Assembly: GCA_002812745.2 (NCBI GenBank)
Contig: NCSJ02000014.1
Span: 124,001 to 188,000, forward strand
DNA length: 64,000 bases
From: Scytalidium lignicola
Taxonomy: Eukaryota > Ascomycota > Leotiomycetes
Reading direction: 5' to 3'
Part shown: positions 55,730 through 64,000 of the stretch, piece by piece
Numbering within the stretch: position 1 is the stretch's first letter
Layout of the letters: every line of letters starts with the position of its first letter
Notes under the pieces: model-generated
Database searches by the model: none
Told to the model about the DNA's origin: nothing
Seen by the model: only the letters and a program-made list of their open reading frames with translations
Position numbers and translations under genes: made by a program

Positions 55730-56830
55730 ATGGAACCCTTCCCGTCTGAAACTTCTAGCAACCTAAACTTTCAAGATGCTGAAGCCAAGGAAAACTCATC
55801 TCATTTGACTGAAAGGGGCAACCATCAGGGGCATAAGAGGAGTGTATCAGGGGGGATTATGTCTAAGTTTCCATTTCTTCGGATGAATTCTGATGAGAAA
55901 CAATCATCTTCTGGCCAAGAACTCCCCGTCCCAGGATTTTCCCGCATCGATGACCAGAACTCGAAGAAAGCCAGTGGTAGGGCCATGGCTGCGGTTATCA
56001 ACCAGCAAAGGACGAGAAAGAGGAAAGGATCATTAAGGAAAGCAGCACTTCTCGGCCGAGGTGCACAAAGAGAAAAGAAAGAGATCAAAATGCCTCAAAT
56101 CGACACTGATCAAGACGCTGGATATGGTGCAGACATCACCCTAAGTCCTACATCCCCAACTGATATTCCACAATCCACTACATTCGGCCTAGGAATCTCA
56201 GATGATACACCACGCCCGTCTATGGATGGATATGCAAGTCGATCCAGCACCATTATTCCTCCGCCTATCACTCTTCCAATGGGCTCCGAAGATCACATGA
56301 GCCATTCCAGAAATAGAGCGACCAGTCCAACGCTCACGTACACCTCCACTACAGACGAAGATGATATTCTTTCGATACCACGACATCTCTCACCACCTCT
56401 GAGGAATGTTCCCCAAATTTCATCTGGATCGGAATCCTACTACGTACCTAGCAGCGGCTCCCTCTCCCGCCGCCGCTCTTCACAAAAACCTAAATCCCCA
56501 CTCTCACTTGGACTTGCCAACACCACTCTTCCCTCTTCTGAAGCCGAATGGGACTACTCAGAGACTGAGTGGTGGGGATGGGTTGTTCTAATCGTCACTT
56601 GGATTGTGTTTGTTGTTGGGATGGGTTCTTGTTTTGGAGTTTGGAGTTGGGCTTGGGATGTAGGCGAGACTCCTTATGCACCTCCAGAGTTAGAAGATGA
56701 TCCTACGCTACCGGTTGTTGGTTATTATCCCGCATTAATTATTTTGACGGCGGTCATGGCTTGGGTCTGGGTTGTTGTAGCTTGGGTTGGAATGAAATAT
56801 TTCCGGCATGCAAAGATCAGCGGAGACTGA
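55730..56830 (+). CDS. Conserved fungal two-TM membrane protein, 366 aa
   Basis: Single exon. The first ~270 residues are hydrophilic, Ser/Pro/Thr-rich and basic near 95-115 (NQQRTRKRKGSLRKAALLG), with features of a disordered, phosphorylatable region. Two hydrophobic segments follow near the C-terminus (WGWVVLIVTWIVFVVGMGSC and YYPALIILTAVMAWVWVVVA) separated by a short loop with a DVGETPYAPPELEDDP acidic patch. A short basic tail ends the protein (KYFRHAKISGD). The layout suggests an integral membrane protein with a large cytosolic N-terminus. I recognise the Trp-rich two-helix end from unnamed ascomycete proteins but no function. Start chosen at the first ATG. Confidence 0.8.
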   Translation: MEPFPSETSSNLNFQDAEAKENSSHLTERGNHQGHKRSVSGGIMSKFPFLRMNSDEKQSSSGQELPVPGFSRIDDQNSKKASGRAMAAVINQQRTRKRKGSLRKAALLGRGAQREKKEIKMPQIDTDQDAGYGADITLSPTSPTDIPQSTTFGLGISDDTPRPSMDGYASRSSTIIPPPITLPMGSEDHMSHSRNRATSPTLTYTSTTDEDDILSIPRHLSPPLRNVPQISSGSESYYVPSSGSLSRRRSSQKPKSPLSLGLANTTLPSSEAEWDYSETEWWGWVVLIVTWIVFVVGMGSCFGVWSWAWDVGETPYAPPELEDDPTLPVVGYYPALIILTAVMAWVWVVVAWVGMKYFRHAKISGD

Positions 56831-57909
56831 GCACATTTACAACTCATCCTCGTCGACAGTATTCTTGTTATTCGGTCCAATCCAAGTAGCATATGAAGTT
56901 GTTGAGCTTTTCAAGGATCGCCAACGAACATACTATGCCTGTTACCTACGAGGCATTACGGGAGGACTCAAAAAATCTGACCGAACCATACAGAAGGTGT
57001 TAATATCCCATCGTTTGAATATTAAATTAGGTGCTGGGTCTTCGATGCCGTCTGTGAGGATAGCGGATGCCTCAGCAAGCCTATCAGTCAGACACGCTTC
57101 TCATATTAGCCAGGCAGAGTATACATACCTTCACTAGTAAAGGGTGAGATCATATAACATTGCATGAGCAATCGATTATTTACACAAGTCTGAAACCCAG
57201 TAAGGCCAACAAATGATTGAGTTAGGACCTCAGTCAAGGTCTTCATTTTGAATCAGATCTGATTATAATAATAATAATAATAATGAAAGGAGATGATCAA
57301 GAGTGAGAGAATGAAATAGGAAGAAAAGAACTGTGATATAGTTCATCCAAATACATCCAAGATCCCATGTATAGAGTACAAATCCTAGATTTAAGTAGAG
57401 ATTAATATCAGTCGAATCCTTTATAAATCATGACAGATTATTCTCCAAGAAATTCGAGTCTAGAAGAGTTGTAGTCTAAGACTAAGGACTGGAACTGGTG
57501 GTCCAAAAGGTTCACTAAGTAAGAAAATAAAATAAACAAAGAAGATTATAGATACAGTTATACTAAATAACATAATCCTTGCGTTTATTAAAAATTTATG
57601 AGATTTAGAGTCAGAAAGTAATCTTCCCTCTCACAATTCACTTCTGCATGTACTGGTTAAGCAGGTCACCGTATCCATGGTTTGCAGAAAGTCCCGCGCT
57701 AGTAAATTATGCCAAAGGCGGTGAAGCTAGCACAAGCAAAAAAGTTCCCGCCCGCTATATAGAAAATAGAAATCTTGAAGGTCGAGTTCCCAGCTGCAGG
57801 ATAACCAAGACAATTGGACGAAGGAGAGGATCGCATTTGTCGCAAACCTCATCCTTATATATATTTCACCGATTGATTTGAAGGGATAGCGCATATCCAT
57901 CAAAGAAAT
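56831..57909. other. 1.08 kb spacer
   Basis: No gene supported; AT-rich, with a (TAA)n microsatellite. A plus ORF at 56808-57137 overlaps the stop of the previous gene and looks like 3' UTR. Confidence 0.5.
57266..57284. repeat. (TAA)n microsatellite
   Basis: About six trinucleotide units in AT-rich spacer. Confidence 0.85.
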
Positions 57910-59202
57910 ATGGTCACAAAAAGCAAACTCAAAATGGCCCTTGCGGCCGACAAGGGCATTGACTTCGGGAAATTGAAGCTCAAGAAGAAAGAGAAGGCAG
58001 TAAAAAAGGCCAAGGGAAAGAAAGGGACAAAGCAGGAATGGGAGGATTTGGATGAAGAGGGCGAAAAGGGTAGCTCAGATGACGGAGGCGTGAAATTGAC
58101 CAAGGATGACGAAGAAAAAGAGGAAGAAAGCTCAGACGAGGAAGAGGCTGATGGGCCAATGCTAGTAAGTACCACTCACAGAAACTCCTACAGGAACGTT
58201 AATGCTGACTATTCTAGGTTGACTTCGAGGGCATCAATGAAAGTGATAGTGATTCCGCTTCTGGCGAAGAAGATGAAGACGAGGCCGCTTCAGATGAAGA
58301 AGACATCCCTATGTCCGACCTAGAAGAGCTTTCGGAAACTGAAATGGAAGATGTAATTCCACACCAACGCCTCACGATCAACAATACCATCGCATTGACT
58401 GCTGCACTAAAGCGCATCTCGCTGCCCGTCAGCTCCCTCCCTTTCTCCGAGCACCAATCCGTTACGACCTCTGACCCAGTTGCTATCGACGACGTTTCTG
58501 ATGATTTAAATCGAGAACTGGCATTTTACGCGCAATCTTTATCAGCAGTTAAGACTGCTAGAAAATTGCTAAAGGCTGAGGGAGTACCGTTTTCTCGGCC
58601 GAAGGATTATTTCGCGGAGATGGTCAAGGCTGATGAACACATGGCGAAGATCAAGGCGAAACTGATTGACGAAGCTGCCGGAAAGAAGGCAAGTGCAGAG
58701 GCAAGAAAGCAGAGAGATTTGAAGAAGTTTGGCAAGCAGGTGCAGGTTGCCAAATTGCAAGAGAGGGAAAAGGAGAAGAAGGCTACGTTAGAGAAGATTA
58801 AGACCTTGAAGAGGAGTATGTATTCTCATCTTTCTTTTATAATATTCTCTTTACCGTCTGATGTTTTCAATTTTTTATACTTGAACAATAAAAACTGAGG
58901 CTGACTTTCCCCAACCAGAACGTCAAGACCAAGGCGCCCCAGCTGGCGAAAACGAGGCTGACCTCTTTGACGTCGGAGTCGAAGATGAGATCTCCAAGCC
59001 TTCACGAAAAGACCGCCATGGTCCTAATAAGCGCCAAAAGAAAGACGAGAAATTTGGGTTTGGAGGCAAGAAAAGGTTCGCGAAGAGCGGTGATGCTATG
59101 TCAAGTGGTGATCTTCAGGCATTCTCAAGTAAGAAGATGAAAGGAAAGGTAGGGGGTGCGAAGCAAAGACCTGGAAAAGCTAGGAGGGCGAGCAAGAGAT
59201 GA
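57910..59202 (+). CDS. ebp2: rRNA-processing protein Ebp2, 378 aa
   Basis: Nucleolar protein needed for 27S pre-rRNA processing and 60S assembly. Exons 57910-58164, 58218-58815 and 58919-59202; phases agree. A Lys-rich start (KLKLKKKEKAVKKAKGKKG) is followed by long acidic runs (ESSDEEEADGPML; EEDEDEAASDEEDIPMSDLE). The conserved Ebp2 core comes next (DDLNRELAFYAQSLSAVKTA, then EGVPFSRPKDYFAEMVKADE HM as its most conserved part). The basic tail has KRQKKDEKFGFGGKKRFAKS and QRPGKARRASKR, the usual nucleolar-targeting end with FGFGGKKR as family signature. It converges on mkt1. Confidence 0.93.
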
Positions 59203-59597
59203 GGTGGTTTACAAGAATATATTGATTGCTGGTCATGGCTATGGCGTTTAGGTGTGTTGGTTTGGCATGTAAAATGATGCATGTGAGCTCTGCTCACGTT
59301 CATGTAGTATGGGTATGGAGAACTAGTTTAGCTCACTATTAACACACAACCAATTGAAGCGTTATTGTGAGGTTAGAGGCTTTCTATTTTGACAATACGG
59401 TTGCCCGGCTCCACTAATATAATGAAGTGCTTCAATCCACTCAACCTATTATGTCGTTTACATATACTACCCATGGCTATGAGTTGAACATTATAGCTTC
59501 CTTGGATATGCAATGTTAGGTGTGAGAGCCAGTCTTTCGACTGTGGCTGACTGGTGTATAATTGTAAAATATCAAACCTCCGCCCCCATATTTAGAA
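59203..59597. other. Convergent spacer
   Basis: 395 bp between the ebp2 and mkt1 stops; no gene. Confidence 0.55.
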
Positions 59598-61905
59598 CTA
59601 CCGTCTTTTATCCAGGTACTCCTTAGCACCATCCCAAGTCTTTTTATCTCCCTCTTCGATCTCGTTTCCGAGTGACTTGATACCCTCATAGAGGGCATCA
59701 AAGAAAGCAAAGGCAACGTCCAAATCCTCAGCAAAGTTGACACTGTGCGGGAGCAGGTTTTTAGCGTATCCTCCCTTGCTCTCTGCTCTCTGCTCAGGGG
59801 TAGATTCTGGTTTGCAGTAGTCATCCAAATAGGTCTTCACAGCAATTCCGAGCCCTACATCAATATCCGTAGAGAGTGGCAGGCTACCATAGTTAGTAAA
59901 CGAAGAGTTGGGGAAGAGATGAATACATACTTGCGACCTAATTCTCCCAGATCATCTCTATTACGGTTTGCTTGGACATTTAGGAACATTGAAGTAGTGA
60001 CTGCTTCGAGAAGATCTCGATCACTCTCCTGTACAGCCTTGATGAGAGAGTAGAACGAGAGAAAGTTTTTGCTTAATGGTCCTGTATAGCCGATAGGTTG
60101 GTGACGTAGCTTGAGAAGGCAAGCAGTACGGCCGATGAGAATACAATGCGCTTTATCTTCGTCAGATCCTCGAAGTGGGCCACCAATAAGTTCTGTGTGT
60201 CTGTTGCGGGCATTGAGGTCGTTAAATCGGATGAGTTCGTAAGCAAGGAATGCTGCTTCCTCGGCATGATGGATGTCATTGAAGGCTTTAATTGTTGGTT
60301 CAAGTGATTTGAGGGTTATTGCCAGAGCTTTACCCCAACTTGTCAACTCATGCCGATCATTAACATAGTCCCTAAGGTGTAATAACCTCCACAAAACATT
60401 TGAGAGGATCTCATCCTTCGAATTGAGGTCTGTAACCTTCCCCTTGGATATTGTCTTTGATACAAAGTCTTTGTCTTCTAGGGACAGAACCGCAAATGAA
60501 AGTGTCCCCAGACGAGCATTAATGGCCTTCTCTCGATTTTTGAGCTCTTCGTCCCGAACACCCCATGTATCTGCTTGGGTATTTGGATTTGGTAGTATGT
60601 TACGATGATTCAGGACTTGCTTCAAGCTGTCATCGAACCAGTATCTCATAGTTATGTCTTTGTATTGGAAACCTCGATGAATCCGATAGGAAATCAGCGC
60701 TGCTGTTTTCTCCTTGAGTGGCACTAGTGATCGCGTAACCAGTCGCTTGTATTCTTCTGATATTACACCGTCGAGAGTTGGCATGACATAGAATTCAGAG
60801 GTACTGAAGCAATTCATGAGTCTCGGGCCTATCAGCGACTTTGACAAGTAATGATACATCTCCGCTGGTAATTGGAGACCAAGGTATTCGTGATTATCTT
60901 GTGTAAGATGATCATATTCTCTGATGTTGATATTTCCATCTTCTAATGCGATTATGGAATGCTTCACAGCCATCTTCGCCTTTCGGTACTTATCGAGCCA
61001 GTTTGGATCCCGCAATTGAAGGACATCATGGAATGCTGCGCAGGTATTTGCTACAGACTTTTCCGAAGTTCTCAGCAAGTTTATGGCATCTCCAATAATA
61101 TATGGCTGACGAGTAATAATTGTTTCATCGAGCAATGGAGGGAATGTCGGCAGGAAAGATGTCCCAACCATAAGAAGGGCATCTTGAAACATGTCTGGCG
61201 ATACATTCAATTTTCTGATCAAATCAGATTTAATAATACCGGAGAATGACTTCTTCTCCCAGTCTGCTGAAGATGGGGGAAATATGATGGCGTCGTTAAT
61301 ATCGTATAAAAGTAGCTCCTGCGACCCCATGATACCATCAATATACTGAGTCTCTAACGTATCAAGGTATGCCAACTGATTTGATGTTAGCGTTCAAGTC
61401 TTATCATATCGAAACAGAAATCATAACCTGAGCGCAAGCGCTATATGGCGCAATAATAAAATCCAAGTCTCGTTCTGCAAGAACTTCTTGTAGTATTGGA
61501 TATAAGTCGGTAGGTCGTACGGCACCTTTTCATCATTAGCAGACGAGAAATTCTGACCAAGGTGACTGACTAACCAGAAGCTCCAAAAGCCTTCACAGCA
61601 TCTTCGGGGTGGTTATCCGCATAAAGATCCCAAGCAGTTTGTGTCTTTAATAAGGCAGCTTTCGCATTGCGAAGGGTCATGTCTTCCTTCCCCATGATTG
61701 ATTGTCCGTCAAACACAAATATAGGCTTCATTCCATTGACCTTCCACTGATCCAACTCATTTCGAATATGCTCCTTCAAGCCAATTGGGCTTCCACCAAG
61801 GGCAGCGAGGAGGGGTTCGTGAGCTGGAGGTTCATCAATCATGTGCTGTAGATATGAGGTTGCTTCAACACCAATTACGGTGCCTTGCATGTCGGAAAAT
61901 GGCAT
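59598..61905 (-). CDS. mkt1: Mkt1-type XPG-fold post-transcriptional regulator, 719 aa (N-terminus unresolved)
   Basis: Mkt1 binds Pbp1 and controls translation and stability of some mRNAs. Exons from the start: 61575-61905, 61428-61525, 59931-61375 and 59598-59883. The XPG-N-like part has TVIGVEATSYLQHMID and GMKPIFVFDGQSIMGKEDM. The XPG-I-like part has DFIIAPYSACAQLAYLDTLE and DGIMGSQELLLYDINDAI, assembled over two introns. The C-terminal Mkt1 region ends LPLSTDIDVGLGIAVKTYLD and FFDALYEGIKSLG. The nuclease acidic cluster is largely replaced, as in other Mkt1 proteins. The ATG at 61905 gives a shorter N-terminus than expected. A strong intron (GTGAGC, CTAAC, AAAG; about 61909-61975) lies just upstream, so a further 5' exon probably exists (see findings). 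Confidence 0.85.
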
Positions 61906-63085
61906 GGAACTTTATCATTCAGAGAGTTAGAAAAAGCAGGGCAATAAACGCAGCCGTGAAGAAAGGGGGTGCTCACAATAGCTCCGCACCGATCCAGAAA
62001 TCGCCCTCGAATACTGGTTGTCGATTATGGTTAGCATATTGGCCATAATTGAAGAATGATTTCGTAATCTCATCCAGCGTCTTGATAGCTCCGACGATAT
62101 AGTCAAAGCCATAGATGCACTGCTCTTCGGGAATCCAGCCATCGAGCGTGTCGCAATAAAGCCTCTCGCCCTCCTCCACTTGAGAGATGATTCTGAAGGC
62201 GACGTTCCCAGACCTCAAACACCCATCCATACCCTCTTCAATGTTCGCGACCATACTGATTTGCCCCAGCGACTTTTCTTTGTGCGAAAGGTTGACAATG
62301 TGACAAGAAGTGCGACTTACAAGGCATCTTGGTTGGTTTAAAGAGTAAATAAAGTGGCCTGGTGTACAGTGTATAGCTCTTTCCAAGTGAGATATGTCAA
62401 GCTGCCACAGTCGCTGTGTGCCAAACTGGAAAGTTTAGGAGGAGGTGGGGTTAGAATTTCTAGATCGTGTGAGCGGGAAGGAACGACCCGAATATTTCTG
62501 GCAGTCACAATGGCCGAGTGTAAATGAAGACTTTTGAGATGAGATGAAAATATATGGCTACAGCTTCAAACACCATTCATGGAATCGCCAAGTGAGAATT
62601 GTGGGAGGAATTGAGGGAGAATAAGGCTGAAATAGGGTTGAAAGTGAACTCGGAATGTCGCAAAAGGTGGCCGATCCTCCAGAGCTTGAGCTCTAGCGCT
62701 AGTCCGCATTGAGAAAGAAGCCGCAAGCATCAGACACTAAATGCGGGAACGCTAAACCTTGTTGGAATACATGTTTATGTAATAAAATTCACGTGATTAA
62801 ACCTCCATAGAGAATATTAAGTGAGAAAAAGGAAAGAATTAAGCTTAGCAGAGATCAACATCGATAAAATATTAGTAATGGATGTTTAGATGAAGATGTA
62901 TTTGCCTAGTCAGAAATTGCAAATCGCCAAGTCGGAAGGAAGGCCCAGGGCATTCATTTATCGAGATCGATAAGCCCTTATCATCCCACCACCGACCGTA
63001 AGTTACGGAGGAGAGCTTCCCCTGAGCAGCTTCCTTATATCTCATTATTCGATTTCCCTGAAATCTATATCATTATATAACAGCA
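61906..63085. promoter_or_regulatory. mkt1 5' exon candidate and divergent promoter
   Basis: The left part (to about 62386) is open on the minus strand in the frame that splices to mkt1. The rest, to 63085, is the shared upstream region with the oxygenase gene on the plus strand; no other gene seen. Confidence 0.45.
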
Positions 63086-64000
63086 ATGCCATCGTCTGTG
63101 AGCGGTGACCGCGGTCGTATTCCAGTAATCGACATATCTGGGTCTGCTCCTGAGGCACAAGTGGCGAAGGATCTGGTTGAGGCAGCAGCCACGTACGGTT
63201 TCGTTTATGTCAAAAACGAAGGCAAAGATATCCCGGTCGACGCAATTAACAATGCCTTTAAGTTGGTAGGATATTCTTTATTGAACATATGAACATTCAA
63301 TTCTGATTGAAGTAATAGTCTAAGTCGTTTTTCAGCTCTCCGGTAGAAGAGAAGGAGTCATGTAAAATCTCTGAGAATGTACGTATTTGCTCTCTCTCTC
63401 TCCGTTTAATAGTATAGGCTCAAAGCAGGTATAGAATCGAGGCTGGTCAGGAATGCATGGTGAGACTTTAGATAGCAAGCAAAGAGTGAGTGAACTGTAT
63501 CTTTTCCAATGGGCTTCAATTAACTCCGCTGCTAGGTTGGAGACTTCAAAGAGTAAGTCTCACTGAAGCTACCTGTTACTAGGCTCAAGTTCTAATTAAA
63601 CAAGAATCATAAACTTTGGCGAATTCTCGAACGGAAAAGCTCAACAGCCCCTTCCTCCCACCCTAAAAGACCATGAGGGCGAGCTCAACGCCTTCCAAGA
63701 CTATTGTCACAACCTCTGTCTCAAGATATTAACACTATTTGCAATTGGACTTGATGTCGACCCTGCACAGGGCGGTCGGACCTGGTTCTCCTCAAGACAC
63801 TCTCGCGCTCTCGGCCCCTCTGGCTGCACGCTCCGCTTCCTTTACTACCCTTCCATCCAATCCTCCAACGATTTCAATCCCGAAGTCGACGTCCGAGCTG
63901 GTGCTCACTCAGACTATGGTAGCATCACACTTCTCTTCCAGAACCCTGGACAGCCTGGCCTGGAACTCCTCCCTCCAAATACAACCTCTGCTACCTCTCA
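63086..64000 (+). CDS. 2-oxoglutarate/Fe(II) oxygenase (IPNS-like), 5' part
   Basis: Non-haem iron dioxygenase of the isopenicillin-N-synthase-like superfamily; the 3' end is outside the window. Exons 63086-63261, 63336-63378, 63435-63485, 63536-63552 (17 nt) and 63605-64000+. The N-terminal DIOX_N region reads GRIPVIDISGSAPEAQVAKD and AATYGFVYVKNEG. Splicing gives SPVEEKESCKISENNRGWSG, then MHGETLDSKQR, VGDFKE and INFGEFSNGKAQQPLPPTL. The catalytic region begins with TLRFLYYPS and AHSDYGSITLLFQNPGQPGL, where HSD supplies the first His and Asp of the HxD..H iron site. The first donor (GTTGGT) is weak but keeps frame. The substrate is unknown, and no secondary-metabolite genes are adjacent inside the window. 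Confidence 0.87.

Noticed and set aside
56808..57137. 109-codon ORF overlapping the end of the two-TM protein gene
   Set aside because: Overlaps a stronger gene and looks like 3' UTR; no recognised features.
62400..64000. Oxygenase at the right edge considered as part of a secondary-metabolite cluster
   Set aside because: No synthase, P450 or transporter nearby inside the window; neighbours to the left are housekeeping genes.
1..64000. tRNA genes
   Set aside because: I looked for B-box-like GGTTCRANTCC on both strands by eye and found none convincing; a covariance-model scan would decide.

Overview
The window is nuclear DNA of a filamentous ascomycete. Genes are split by many short introns (mostly 45-75 nt) with GTRNGY-type donors and CTAAC/CTAAT-like branch sites. 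The gene complement is typically fungal, and base composition is AT-rich. Several hypothetical families look like those I associate with Leotiomycetes (Helotiales-like fungi); that placement is an inference. I saw no rRNA, tRNA, CRISPR or bacterial-type features. Seven isolated N positions, mostly beside homopolymers, mark draft-assembly ambiguities. Gene models were spliced by eye; exon boundaries are given so they can be tested.

Layout. 1-10.6 kb: 3' part of an atypical protein kinase, a bZIP regulator with a 2.8 kb upstream region, the PX-BAR sorting nexin Snx41/Atg20, and a possible tiny membrane-protein gene. 10.6-23.2 kb: a large Trm732/THADA-type gene divergent from TIM23, two uncharacterised genes, and a secreted glycosidase-superfamily protein. 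23.2-28.8 kb: a gene graveyard holding a broken SNF2-type ATPase, a duplicated fragment of its N-terminal exon, a frameshifted Uma2-like relic and a perfect 21-nt inverted repeat. 28.9-40.3 kb: a hypothetical gene, a NOSIP-type RING protein, tafazzin, the PLP-synthase glutaminase PdxT/Sno, LPA acyltransferase Slc1, an unknown protein and an RNase T2. 41.6-47.1 kb: small lineage-type genes, a cystinosin/Ers1 homologue and three clustered Cys/His-patterned genes. 48.7-64 kb: Dug3, Mgm1, a Zrg17-type CDF protein, a two-TM membrane protein, Ebp2, Mkt1, and the 5' part of a 2-oxoglutarate/iron oxygenase running off the end.

Functionally most of it is housekeeping: mitochondrial import, fusion and cardiolipin (TIM23, Mgm1, tafazzin), phospholipid synthesis (Slc1), vitamin B6 (PdxT), glutathione turnover (Dug3), tRNA modification (Trm732), ribosome biogenesis (Ebp2) and vesicle traffic (Snx41, Ers1, Zrg17). 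I see no biosynthetic cluster. The best candidates for something new are the Cys/His trio at 44.9-47.1 kb and the relic block at 24-28.8 kb.
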